Of a stretch of DNA of 64,000 nt, positions 46,333 to 54,685 are shown one piece after another. This DNA comes from Ornithinimicrobium sediminis. GTDB lineage: Bacteria; Actinomycetota; Actinomycetes; Actinomycetales; Dermatophilaceae. How positions within the stretch are numbered: the first letter of the stretch is position 1; each line of letters begins with the position of its first letter. The stretch spans positions 124,001 to 188,000 of the forward strand of contig NZ_JAJSDQ010000003.1 in the NCBI RefSeq assembly GCF_021272345.1. The letters run 5' to 3'. The notes under the pieces are model-generated. The model worked only from the letters and a program-made list of their open reading frames with translations, did no database searches and was not told where the DNA came from. A program made the translations under genes and the position numbers.

Positions 46333-47571
46333 ATGAGTCCGCGTCATGACGCCGTCGTCCCGGCCGAGCTGAGGTCCGCCCTGCACGAGCTCTACAGGGA
46401 CCTGCACCGGCACCCGGAGCTGTCCATGCAGGAGGAGCGCACCGCAGCGCTCGTCGGCGAGCGGATGCTGGAGCTCGGCTTCGAGACTCTGCGGGTGGGT
46501 GGCACCGGCGTGGCAGCCGTCCTGCGCAACGGCCCCGGTCCCGTCGTGGCCCTCCGCGCCGACACCGACGGACTGCCGCTCGCCGAGGCCACCGACCTGC
46601 CCTACGCGAGCACCGCGCGCGGCACCCTGCCCGACGGCACCGAGGTGCCCGTCATGCACGCCTGCGGCCACGACACGCACATCACCTGCGCGGTCGGCGC
46701 CGCGAGCCTGCTGGCCCAGGCCCGGCACGAGTGGTCGGGCACGGTGGTGATGCTCTTCCAGCCCGGCGAGGAGACCAGCGCGGGAGCCCGGGCGATGCTC
46801 GACGACGGGCTCTGGGACCGCGTGCCGCACCCCGAGGTGGTCTACGCCCAGCACGTGTGGCCAGGCCCCGCCGGCACCGTCGAGCTCAGCATCGGCCCCG
46901 CGATGGCGATGGCCGACGCCTGGAAGGTCACGGTGCACGGGCGCGGGGGCCACGGCTCCCGGCCCGAGACCACCGTCGACCCGGTGGTGCTGGCGGCCTA
47001 CATCATCGTGCGCATTCAGGGCGTCGTCGCGCGTGAGGTGGCGGCGCAGAGCGCTGCCGTCGTGACGGTCGCCACGGTCCACGCCGGGCTCAAGGAGAAC
47101 GTCATCCCCGACACGGCGGAGCTCACCGTCAACGTGCGCAACCTCGACGCCCACGTCCGCGACCGTGTGCTCGACGCCCTGCGGCGGGTGATCCGGGCGG
47201 AGGCCGAGGCCTCCGGCGCGCCGGAGCCGCAGATCGAGGAGCTGTACACCTTCCCGCTGCTGGTCAACGACCCGGCTGCCGCCGCCGAGGCCCTGGAGGT
47301 CCTCGGCGGTGCCCTCGGTGCCGACCATGTGAGCACGACCCCGGCGATGATGGGCAGCGAGGACTTCGGCCACCTGCCGCAGGCGCTGGGGGTCCCCGGG
47401 GTCTACTGGTTCTTCGGCGGCACCGCGCCCGGCGACCTCGAGGGGCCGGACCCCGTGCCGTCCAACCACTCCCCCCGCTTCGCCCCCGTCCTGGAGCCCA
47501 CGCTCAGCACGGGCGTGGTCGCGGCCTACTCGATGCTGCGGCACCGCCTCACGGACGTCACGGACCGCTGA
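46333..47571 (+). CDS. M20 family amidohydrolase
   Basis: A 412-residue M20D metallopeptidase. Metal ligands are in VMHACGHDTHITCAVGAA; the catalytic acidic residue follows in VMLFQPGEETSAGARAML; further ligands are YAQHVWPGPAG and SEDFGHLPQ. The dimerisation insert starts at WKVTVHGRGGHGSRPETT. Members remove acyl groups from amino acids (hippurate, IAA-amino acid, N-acyl amino acids). ATG at 46333 is used. Its last 14 bases overlap the convergent topoisomerase fragment. Confidence 0.92.
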   Translation: MSPRHDAVVPAELRSALHELYRDLHRHPELSMQEERTAALVGERMLELGFETLRVGGTGVAAVLRNGPGPVVALRADTDGLPLAEATDLPYASTARGTLPDGTEVPVMHACGHDTHITCAVGAASLLAQARHEWSGTVVMLFQPGEETSAGARAMLDDGLWDRVPHPEVVYAQHVWPGPAGTVELSIGPAMAMADAWKVTVHGRGGHGSRPETTVDPVVLAAYIIVRIQGVVAREVAAQSAAVVTVATVHAGLKENVIPDTAELTVNVRNLDAHVRDRVLDALRRVIRAEAEASGAPEPQIEELYTFPLLVNDPAAAAEALEVLGGALGADHVSTTPAMMGSEDFGHLPQALGVPGVYWFFGGTAPGDLEGPDPVPSNHSPRFAPVLEPTLSTGVVAAYSMLRHRLTDVTDR

Positions 47572-48241
47572 GCAGGCGCAGGGTCGCCCGCTCAAGGGCG
47601 ACCTGACGCTGCAGCGGGTCGTCGTGCCGGCGCCGGGTCGCGGTGCGGATCGTGCGGCCCTGCTCGTAGGCCTCGACCACCCGCGGGTCGACGTACGACG
47701 TGCGGGCGACCGTCGGGGTGTTGCCCAGGAACACCGCCACCTCCTTCATGGCCCCGGAGACGGCGCGCCTGCGCGAGGCCTGGCTCTCGCCGTGCTCGTC
47801 GGAGCCGGCGAGGGCGGCCGCAGCCAGCACCGTCGCGTGCCAGGTGCGGAAGTCCTTGGCGCTCGCCTCGACGCCGGTCGCCTCACGGATGTAGTCGTTG
47901 ACCAGCATCGGCAGCAGGGAGCGCCACGAACGCTGCTCCTTGTAGGCCAGCAGGCGCAGGTCCTCCCCCCGGCGGCGACGCATCAGCTCGATGGCCTCGA
48001 CGACCGAGCGGTCGTCGATCTCGACGAGGTGCTCGACGCCCGACTTGCCGGTGAACCGGAAGACCAGGACCTCACCACGCCTGCGCACGTGCCGACGCTC
48101 CAGGGTCGTGAGGCCGACGCTGCCGTGCGCGTCCGCATACACGTCGTTGCCGATGCGGAAGTAGCCCAGGTCGAGCAGGCGCACGGCCGCGGCGCACGCG
48201 CGGTCCACCGGCATGCCCTCCTGGCCGAGGTCACGTAGCAC
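47558..48241 (-). pseudogene. DNA topoisomerase IB, N-terminally truncated
   Basis: A 227-codon remnant of a poxvirus-like type IB topoisomerase. The catalytic domain is intact: LLDLGYFRIGNDVYADAHGS (first Arg), VFRFTGKSGVEHLV (hairpin Lys), KDFRTWHATVLAAAAL (second Arg) and FLGNTPTVARTSYVDPRVV (Tyr nucleophile; Asn/Thr near the usual His). Family members are about 330 residues; the N-terminal clamp of roughly 100 residues is absent. Homology starts exactly at the first codon (GTG at 48241), and upstream sequence belongs to a divergent membrane-protein gene. It could still be expressed, but is unlikely to bind DNA normally. Confidence 0.75.
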
Positions 48242-48614
48242 GGGACAGGGTCGGCTGCTGCTGGCCGCCGGCCTGCTCGTGGTGGGGGGCTGGCTGCCGT
48301 GGCTCTACACCGGGGCGGGCCCCGTCAGCGGCATCCGAGGCCCCGGGCTGTGGACCTTCTACGCCGGTCTGCTCGCCCTGGCCGGCGGCCTGCTGCCGGC
48401 CCGCTGGTCACCGGCTGCCCTGGTGCAGGCGGTCGTGTGTGCCGTCGTCGCGCTGGGGCTGCCGCTGTGGCAGGTGGCGCACGTGCTGTCCCTGGTGGGG
48501 ACGCAGGGGTGGGCCCCGGGCCCGGGCCTGGTGATGACCGTCGCCGGCGGTGTCCTGTGCGGCGTCGCGGCCCGACAGCTGCACCGGGCCCGTCTGCGCA
48601 GCACCCCGTCCTGA
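48213..48614 (+). pseudogene. Membrane protein gene, probably 5'-truncated
   Basis: An open frame of 133 codons with four hydrophobic spans (RLLLAAGLLVVGGWLPWLY, LWTFYAGLLALAGGLLP, ALVQAVVCAVVALGLPL, GLVMTVAGGVLCGVAA) and a basic C-terminus. The first 14 residues are the antisense of the topoisomerase fragment and have no ribosome-binding site. The true protein-like sequence begins at about 48243, where the topoisomerase homology also ends, so both genes probably lost their 5' ends in one deletion. Function is unknown. It could still be translated from the ATG at 48213. Confidence 0.6.
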
Positions 48615-48626
48615 CCGGTCGGACCC

Positions 48627-48809
48627 TCACGGCGAGCGGGTGTCGGCCTCGCCGGTGCCCTCCTCCAGCTCCTGCAGGCGGCGGTGCAGCCGTGCCCGCA
48701 CGTCCTGCGGCGTGAGGTCCGCGCGCTGGCGCTCCTCCCGCGCGATGATGACACCGGCGGCGGCCACCCCGGCCACCCCGGCGAGACCGAGCACCTTCCA
48801 GAGGTTCAT
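48627..48809 (-). CDS. Small conserved membrane-anchored protein
   Basis: A 60-residue protein: MNLWKVLGLAGVAGVAAAGV forms one N-terminal membrane span, followed by a charged cytoplasmic tail (REERQRADLTPQDVRARLHR, then LQELEEGTG). The DVRARLHRRL pattern recurs in small actinobacterial proteins of unknown function. It lies back to back with the YiiX-like gene, 18 bases between start codons, and converges on the truncated membrane protein gene. Confidence 0.75.
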   Translation of the reverse strand: MNLWKVLGLAGVAGVAAAGVIIAREERQRADLTPQDVRARLHRRLQELEEGTGEADTRSP

Positions 48810-48827
48810 GAGCAGGAGACCCTTCCC

Positions 48828-49460
48828 GTGCACGACACGACGACGCTGGACCTGGAGACCGCGGTCGACCTGACCCGCACCGGGGACCTGTGGCTGTTCC
48901 GCGGGCGGTCCGCCGCGGACCACGCTATCCGTGCGGTCACCAACGCCCCGGTCAACCATGTGGGCATGGCCGTGGTGGTCGACGACCTGCCGCCGCTGAT
49001 GTGGCACGCCGAGCTCGGCCGGGGGCTGGTCGACGTCTGGACCGGCACCCGTCACCGGGGGGCACAGCTGCACGACCTCAGGGCGGCGGTGCTGCAGTGG
49101 AGCCACCGCTACGAGCAGCGCACCTGGCTGCGGCAGCTCGACGCGCAGGTCACCCGGCCGATGGAGGATGAGCTGCTGCGCAGCGTCGCGCGGCTCAGCG
49201 GCACTCCCTTCCCGGCCACGACCGCCCTGGCGGCACGGTGGCTCAGGGGCAGGGTGCGTCGGCCGGCGCCGGTCGAGACGACCTACTGCGCCGAGGTCGT
49301 CGCCGACGCCTACCAGGCGATGGGCCTGCTGGGCCAGGACCGCCCCACCAACTACTACGACCCCGGGACGTTCTGGTCCGGGGACGGGCTGGAGCTGCTC
49401 GAGGGGGCGCGGCTCGGTGCCGAGATCCAGGTGCGGGTGCCCGGGCCGGTGCCGTCCTGA
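48828..49460 (+). CDS. YiiX-like permuted NlpC/P60 hydrolase
   Basis: A 210-residue protein with a GTG start eight bases after AGGAGA. GDLWLFRGRSAADHAIRAVT and APVNHVGMAVVVDDLP give the His of a permuted papain-like (YiiX/YaeF) NlpC/P60 fold, and ETTYCAEVVADAYQAMGLLG the catalytic Cys, with the His before the Cys as expected for permutation. TNYYDPGTFW follows. No signal peptide is seen, so it acts in the cytosol or at the inner membrane face. Members may hydrolyse amides or acyl groups; substrate unknown. Confidence 0.8.
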   Translation: MHDTTTLDLETAVDLTRTGDLWLFRGRSAADHAIRAVTNAPVNHVGMAVVVDDLPPLMWHAELGRGLVDVWTGTRHRGAQLHDLRAAVLQWSHRYEQRTWLRQLDAQVTRPMEDELLRSVARLSGTPFPATTALAARWLRGRVRRPAPVETTYCAEVVADAYQAMGLLGQDRPTNYYDPGTFWSGDGLELLEGARLGAEIQVRVPGPVPS

Positions 49461-49506
49461 GGCGCCCCGCGTCGCCGGGGCGGGCCAGGGCTGGGACCCT
49501 GGGGTC

Positions 49507-49905
49507 ATGACCTCCGCCCCCTCCCCCCGTCCGGTGTTCGTCTACGACGGCGACTGCTCCGTGTGCTCCAGCAGCGCCCGGGCGCTGCGTCGCTACGTGG
49601 ACCCGGACGCTCACTACGCCGTCGAGCCCTACCAGTTCCTCGACCTCGCGGCCTACGGCCTGACCGCCGAGGAGTGCTCCTGGGAGGCCAAGTTCGTGCG
49701 CGCCGACGGCTCCGTCCACGGCGGGCACCGCTCGGTCGCCGAGGCGCTGCGGCACGGTCGAGCCGTATGCCGTCCGCTCGGCACCGTCCTCACGCTGCCG
49801 GTGATGGACGCGCTGGCCGCGCGGGCCTACCGCTGGGTGGCCGACAACCGCAGCCGGCTGCCCGGCGGGACGCCCACCTGCTCTCTGCCTCCCGGCGAGC
49901 GATGA
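49507..49905 (+). CDS. DCC-family thiol-disulfide oxidoreductase
   Basis: A 132-residue DUF393 protein. The family motif D-x-x-C-x-x-C is FVYDGDCSVCSSSARALRRY near residue 10, a thioredoxin-like CxxC. Later conserved elements are GGHRSVAEALRHG and RAYRWVADNRSRLPG. It is probably a redox protein of unknown partner. It follows the YiiX-like gene by 46 bases and precedes the MscS gene by 21, so the three may be cotranscribed. Confidence 0.88.
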   Translation: MTSAPSPRPVFVYDGDCSVCSSSARALRRYVDPDAHYAVEPYQFLDLAAYGLTAEECSWEAKFVRADGSVHGGHRSVAEALRHGRAVCRPLGTVLTLPVMDALAARAYRWVADNRSRLPGGTPTCSLPPGER

Positions 49906-49926
49906 CCGTGGGCGAGGGCTGAGCAC

Positions 49927-50811
49927 GTGCCGACGCAGGAGGTCGACTGGGCCGAGCAGCTGTCACTGCCCCCGCTGACGTGGGAGGGCACGGCCATCGG
50001 GCTCGCGGCCCTCGTGGCGGCGGTGCTGCTCGGGGTCGTCGTCGAGCGGGCGGTCCGTGGCTACCTGCGGTGGCGGCACCGTGGCCCCAGCGCCGTCGCG
50101 GTGTTCGGCCGGCTGGCGCGGTGGGCCGTGGTGGTGCTGGGGGTGGGCATCGCCCTGACCGTCGTCTTCCCGAGCGTGCGGCCGATCAACATCCTGGGAG
50201 GGCTGGGGGTCATCTCGATCGCGGCGGGCATCGCCTTCCAGACGGTGCTGGGCAACATGTTCGCCGGCATCATGATCCTGTCGGGCGACCGCTACCACGT
50301 GGGAGACCAGATCGGGGTGCGGGACCTGCGCGGGGAGATCACCCAGATGACGCTGAACTCGACTGCGGTGCGCACCTTCGACGGTCGCAAGGTGCTCATC
50401 CCCAACCAGGTGATGCACTCGGAGCCGGTGACGGTGCAGACCGGGTTCGAGCGGGTGCGCACCAGCGTCACCGTCCAGGTGGACGCCACCGCCGACCCGG
50501 CACGCGCCCAGCGCGTCGCCGTCGAGGCCATGACCGCGGTGCCGGAGGTCCTGGAGGACCCGGCACCACAGGCCCTGCTCACGGTGCTCGACAAGGGGGC
50601 GCTCACCCTGGAGCTGAGGTTCTGGTCCGGGGCCCGCCAGCTGGAGACCCGGGAGGCCCAGCACGCGGTCATCGCTGCCGTGGTGGCGGCCTTCACCGCG
50701 CACGACGTGCGGCTCGCCGACGAGATCCAGACCGTCGAGGCGGGCCCCGACCTGCTCGGGGCCCTGGACGGCCTCGGGTCCTCGCGGGAGTCCGGGGCCG
50801 ACACCGCCTGA
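49927..50811 (+). CDS. MscS-family small-conductance mechanosensitive channel
   Basis: A 294-residue protein starting with GTG. Membrane spans lie at about 22-40, 62-82 and the pore helix at about 85-115 (INILGGLGVISIAAGIAFQT, LGNMFAGIMIL). The beta domain follows with YHVGDQIGVRDLRGEITQMT and VLIPNQVMHSEPVTVQTG, typical of MscS. It releases solutes under hypo-osmotic shock. A strong hairpin follows 31 bases after the stop. Confidence 0.92.
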   Translation: MPTQEVDWAEQLSLPPLTWEGTAIGLAALVAAVLLGVVVERAVRGYLRWRHRGPSAVAVFGRLARWAVVVLGVGIALTVVFPSVRPINILGGLGVISIAAGIAFQTVLGNMFAGIMILSGDRYHVGDQIGVRDLRGEITQMTLNSTAVRTFDGRKVLIPNQVMHSEPVTVQTGFERVRTSVTVQVDATADPARAQRVAVEAMTAVPEVLEDPAPQALLTVLDKGALTLELRFWSGARQLETREAQHAVIAAVVAAFTAHDVRLADEIQTVEAGPDLLGALDGLGSSRESGADTA

Positions 50812-50842
50812 CACGCACGGGTCCCGTCGGGCACACACACGG

Positions 50843-50882
50843 CGGCGCCGTGCAGGGGGTCTGGCCCACCTGCACGGCGCCG
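50843..50882. terminator. Bidirectional hairpin terminator
   Basis: A perfect 14-bp stem (CGGCGCCGTGCAGG at 50843-50856, CCTGCACGGCGCCG at 50869-50882) with a 12-base loop lies between the convergent MscS and GH16 genes. A second, imperfect stem (GCAGGGGG/CCCCCTCTGC, about 50901-50931) sits nearer the GH16 stop. Together they probably end both transcripts. Confidence 0.75.
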
Positions 50883-50947
50883 TGGCGTCAGGCGGGCCGC
50901 GCAGGGGGCTCGAGCCGCCGACCCCCTCTGCACGGACCGCCCGTGTG

Positions 50948-53900
50948 CTACCCGCAGCTCAGGTCTGCCCTGACCTCCGTCGCCAGGGTGGTGAGCTCGG
51001 CCGCCTGGTCGTCGTCGAGCTTCTTGCCCGCAAGGGCCCGCACCTGCTGGAGGAACGCTCCGAGCGCGTCGCAGGCGGTGTCCGGGTCGTCCGCCTCCAG
51101 GGCAGCCAAGGCAGCGCGGAGGGTGCTGCCCAGCGCGGTGGTGACGCCCCGCGGCAGGCCCAGCTGCGCGACCGTGTCCTGCAGTGCCGCCACCTGCGCG
51201 ACCGGCGTGGGCTCGAGCTCCACCGAGCCGCTGTCCGGAGCGCTGCCCTGGGGGCGTGCGACACCGCGCTGGTCGGTGCCCTCCGGCTGGTCCGGGTCAC
51301 CGTTGTCGACGACGACCGAGCCGGCGGCCGGCAGGTGCGTGGCCGTCGGGCCGCCGTTGTCGGCCAGCGGCTCCAGCACCGGCTCGCTCTCCGTGACGTC
51401 GCCACTCGCCGCCGCACCACAGGTGCCGTCGGAGGTGACGTTGTGCCCGCCGGAGCTCAGCAGCACCGTGCCGCCACCGTTGTCGACGACGCCGCACTCG
51501 GTGCCGCTGTTGTCGACCACCACCGAGCCGCGGACGGTCAGGTGTGCCGAGGAGTCCCCGAACGTGGCGACGAGCATGCCACCCGCGGTGCCGTCAGGCG
51601 AGCTGTTGCCGGCGACGGTCGAGTCGGTCACCGTCACGTCGCCGTCGGTCGCGAACAGCGCCCCTCCGTGCCAGCCCAGGGCGGAGTTGCCGCTGACGGT
51701 GCTGGTGACAATGTCGGTGGTGCCGAGTGACCGCAGACCACCCCCGACGTCGGAGGCGCTGTTGCCGCTGACGGTCGAGCGCGAGACCAGCGTCGTGCTG
51801 CCGAAGAACCCGTACAGACCACCACCGGGCCCGCCGTTGACGGTGTTGTCGGCCACGGTGCTCTCGACCAGGGTCAGCGTGCCGTTCTCGCCGGTGTAGA
51901 CGCCGCCACCGCCCTTCCAGAACTCGTTGCCGCTGGTGTCGACGACGCTGTCGGTCACCTCCGACCGGCTGAGCGTGAGGTCACCGTTGTTGAGCACGGC
52001 ACCGGCCAGCTCGTAGCCGTAGCCGCGGGTCAGCACCAGGTCGCTCAGCGTGACCTCGACGCCCGCCTCGACCTCCAGGATGCGCGAGGCGCCCTGCCCG
52101 TCCAGCACGACGCCGGGAGCCTGCGAGCCGTCGACCACCACGTCCGTGGCCACGGTCAGGGGGCTGGACAGCTCGACCGTCTCACCGTCCAGGGCCGGGT
52201 CGAGGGTGATGGTGCTGCCTTCGCAGGCGCCGGCCAGGGCTGCGCGCAGGCTGCCCGGGCCGCTGTCGGCGGCGCTGTCGACGACGGTGCCGTCGGCGCA
52301 GCCGCCGAGCCGGATCTGGTCGAGCAGCAGCGAGGAGCCCGCTGCCACGGGAGTCTGCAGCGCCAGCGAGCTGACGTTGCTCGGGTCCACCGCGGTGCCG
52401 TCGGCGTCGACGAAGGAGCCCAGCGGCAGGGTGACCAGGCGCCAGCCCTCGGTGTCGTCGACGACCGGCGCCGTGAACTCCACGTCCTGGGTGTCGGCCT
52501 GGTAGATCCGCACGTAGTCGACGGTCGTGGTCTGCGGGAAGTCGACCTCACCCACGGTGCCACCGAAGTTGCCGCCGACGGCGGTGTTGAGGAGCAGGAA
52601 GAACGGGTGCTCGAAGACCCACTCGTTCGGGGCCACGTCCGCCGGGACGGCCTCGTGGTAGCGGATGCCGTCGACCTCCCAGATGATCTCCTCCGGGCGC
52701 CACTCGACGGCGTACTCGTGGAAGTCCTCGGCGACCGGGACGTCGAAGATGTAGTCGCCACCGTAGGACTGGCCACCGGAGTAGCCCGGTCCGTGGATGG
52801 TGCCGAACACCCGGAACGGCTCGCGGCCGACGTGCTCCATGACGTCGATCTCCCCGGCCTGCGGCCACGGGTTCTCGACGATGTCGTCGCCCAGGGTCCA
52901 GAACGCCGGCCACAGGCCCTCGCCCACCGGCACCTTGACCCGGGCCTCGATGCGACCGTAGGCCGTCTCCAGCTTGTCCTGGGTGACGAGGCGGGCCGAG
53001 GTGTACTCGCAGGGGCCGTAGTAGCAGGTCGGGCCGGAGCCGTCGGTGACCTCGCGGGTCGTGATGACCAGGTTGCCCTGGCCGTCGTGGGCCACGTTGT
53101 CGGTGCTGTCGGTGTAGTACTGCAGCTCGTCGTTGCCCCAGCCGGGCTTGCCGATGACGGTGCCGTCACCGATCTCGTGCGTCCAGACGGTGGGGTCCGG
53201 GGGCGTGCCCGCCGGCGCGTCGAACTCGTCGCTCCACACCAGCGGCCAGTCGGTCGCGGCACCTTCGCCCGGGCCGACGGTCGGGTTGGTCAGGGTCACG
53301 TCGAGCGTCTCGCCCGAGCCGTTGCCGTAGACCCACATGCTCAAGGTGTTGCGACCGGTCCAGTCCCGCGCGACGGGGAAGCGCCGGTATGCGGTCACGT
53401 CCTCGCCGGAGCCGTCCACCTGGAGCACTCCCTCGGGGGCGTCCTGGCCGGGGAGCGCCAGCGGGTCGTCGGCCGCGAGACGGGTGCTCAGCAGCTCGTC
53501 GCCGCTGGGGCTGTCCCAGAGGTAGGGCGTGCTCTCGAAGTCCTCGACGAGGTCGGGGTCCGGGGTCTCGTCGTCCGCGATGACCAGCCGCGCGCCCGGG
53601 GGCCGGCCCAGCTCGGCGCCGGTGACCTCGGCGATCTCCAGCAGGACGATGCGCTCTGCGCTGTACTTCTCGTCGCCGAACGTAGGGACGCTCAGGCTCG
53701 CGGTCGTCTCGCCGGCCGGGATGGTCACGGTGGTGTCGACGGGGGTGTAGTCGACGCCCTCCTGGGCAGGGCTCTGCGTCGAGCGCACCCGCACGTCCAC
53801 GGGCTCCTCCGCGGCCTTGCTGAGACGCAGCCCGACCTGGCCGTCCTCGCCCTCGGTCGTGGTGAAGCTCGGGGTGGTGAAGCCGACGGTCAGGGGCCGC

Positions 53901-54577
53901 TCGGGAGCGGTGCCGTAGACCTCGACGTCGTCGAGGTAGAAGGTCTCGGTGCCCTCCGTGGTCAGTGCGCCGAAGGCCCAGCCGTGCACCTCGGTGAGCT
54001 GGAAGCCGTCGTTGGGTGCGCCGTTGCCGATCTCCTTGCGGCTCATGTCCTCGAAGGGCAGCTGCACCAGCTGCCAGCCGGCGGTGTCGTCGGTGAACGC
54101 GACGCTGAAGCGCTCCCCGTCGTCGGTGGTGGAGCCGGGGTTGCGGTTGTCGACGACGTCGACGAAGAGGCTGGTGCCGCTGCCGGTGCCGTGCATCCAG
54201 AACTGCAGGCCCTCGTAGGCGCTCCAGTCCTGGGTGGCCCAGGTGCTGGTGGCCTGGTCGGCGAAGGCATGGATCACCACGCCGAAGGCGGTGACGTCGA
54301 AGTCGGTGCGCAGCGCGTTGTTGTCCGCGGCCGAGCCGGGCAGCGGCTCCGGCAGCTCGGGAGTCCGCGCGAAGGTCGTCGTGCTCTGGGTGTCCTGCGC
54401 TGTGAAGAAGCCGAGCGGGACGGCCCCCTCCGAGCCGGTGAACAGCGGCTCCTCGAAGTCGTCGACCACCGGCAGCGTCGCGGCCGCCTGGGCGGTCGGT
54501 ATGCCGACGGCGGGCAACGCCAGGCACAAGGCTGTGCCCAGGGCGGTCAGGGTCCGGGCGTGCCGGGTGGCTGCCAT
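50948..54577 (-). CDS. Secreted multidomain GH16 endo-beta-glucanase (laminarinase-like)
   Basis: A 1209-residue exported enzyme. Order: signal peptide (1-32, ending AQAA), CIA30/CBM-like beta-sandwich (about 38-215), Calx-beta (about 220-345), second CBM-like domain starting about 350, GH16 domain (about 455-700) with catalytic GEIDVMEH near 574-581 (E-x-D-x-x-E), then the remaining half of the second CBM-like domain (about 705-765), a right-handed beta-helix of the choice-of-anchor Q type (about 770-1110) and a helical C-terminus. It probably cuts beta-1,3-glucan outside the cell. It is controlled by two operators directly upstream. Confidence 0.9.
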   Translation of the reverse strand: MAATRHARTLTALGTALCLALPAVGIPTAQAAATLPVVDDFEEPLFTGSEGAVPLGFFTAQDTQSTTTFARTPELPEPLPGSAADNNALRTDFDVTAFGVVIHAFADQATSTWATQDWSAYEGLQFWMHGTGSGTSLFVDVVDNRNPGSTTDDGERFSVAFTDDTAGWQLVQLPFEDMSRKEIGNGAPNDGFQLTEVHGWAFGALTTEGTETFYLDDVEVYGTAPERPLTVGFTTPSFTTTEGEDGQVGLRLSKAAEEPVDVRVRSTQSPAQEGVDYTPVDTTVTIPAGETTASLSVPTFGDEKYSAERIVLLEIAEVTGAELGRPPGARLVIADDETPDPDLVEDFESTPYLWDSPSGDELLSTRLAADDPLALPGQDAPEGVLQVDGSGEDVTAYRRFPVARDWTGRNTLSMWVYGNGSGETLDVTLTNPTVGPGEGAATDWPLVWSDEFDAPAGTPPDPTVWTHEIGDGTVIGKPGWGNDELQYYTDSTDNVAHDGQGNLVITTREVTDGSGPTCYYGPCEYTSARLVTQDKLETAYGRIEARVKVPVGEGLWPAFWTLGDDIVENPWPQAGEIDVMEHVGREPFRVFGTIHGPGYSGGQSYGGDYIFDVPVAEDFHEYAVEWRPEEIIWEVDGIRYHEAVPADVAPNEWVFEHPFFLLLNTAVGGNFGGTVGEVDFPQTTTVDYVRIYQADTQDVEFTAPVVDDTEGWRLVTLPLGSFVDADGTAVDPSNVSSLALQTPVAAGSSLLLDQIRLGGCADGTVVDSAADSGPGSLRAALAGACEGSTITLDPALDGETVELSSPLTVATDVVVDGSQAPGVVLDGQGASRILEVEAGVEVTLSDLVLTRGYGYELAGAVLNNGDLTLSRSEVTDSVVDTSGNEFWKGGGGVYTGENGTLTLVESTVADNTVNGGPGGGLYGFFGSTTLVSRSTVSGNSASDVGGGLRSLGTTDIVTSTVSGNSALGWHGGALFATDGDVTVTDSTVAGNSSPDGTAGGMLVATFGDSSAHLTVRGSVVVDNSGTECGVVDNGGGTVLLSSGGHNVTSDGTCGAAASGDVTESEPVLEPLADNGGPTATHLPAAGSVVVDNGDPDQPEGTDQRGVARPQGSAPDSGSVELEPTPVAQVAALQDTVAQLGLPRGVTTALGSTLRAALAALEADDPDTACDALGAFLQQVRALAGKKLDDDQAAELTTLATEVRADLSCG

Positions 54578-54602
54578 GGTGGTCTCCTCGTCGTTGAGTG
54601 TG

Positions 54603-54616
54603 AGAGAGCGCTCTCT
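54603..54616. promoter_or_regulatory. LacI-type operator 1 upstream of GH16 gene
   Basis: AGAGAGCGCTCTCT is a perfect 14-bp palindrome with central CG, 26 bases upstream of the GH16 start. It lies about where transcription should begin from the promoter next to it. The same core recurs at three other sites in this locus. Confidence 0.78.
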
Positions 54617-54622
54617 AACAAG

Positions 54623-54652
54623 AGAGTAGAGCGCTCTCTCTCAGTTGCGCAA
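54623..54652 (-). promoter_or_regulatory. Probable promoter of GH16 gene overlapping operator 2
   Basis: On the minus strand a -35-like TTGCGC (54647-54652) is 18 bases from a -10-like TACTCT (54623-54628). The palindrome AGAGCGCTCT at 54628-54637 fills the spacer, so a bound LacI protein would exclude RNA polymerase. The boxes are only moderate matches. Confidence 0.5.
54628..54637. promoter_or_regulatory. LacI-type operator 2 upstream of GH16 gene
   Basis: AGAGCGCTCT, the core palindrome shared by all four sites of the locus, extended on one side by CTCTCA. Its centre is 23 bp from that of operator 1, about two helical turns, which would suit cooperative binding. Confidence 0.72.
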
Positions 54653-54685
54653 GGGATAGCCCGGAATTGCTGGGACAGTGTGTGG

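Noticed and set aside
54603-54640. Short repeats of GAGA/CTCT as a microsatellite or CRISPR fragment
   Set aside because: The units are palindromes with an exact AGAGCGCTCT core that recur at two other promoters of the same locus, which fits operators better.
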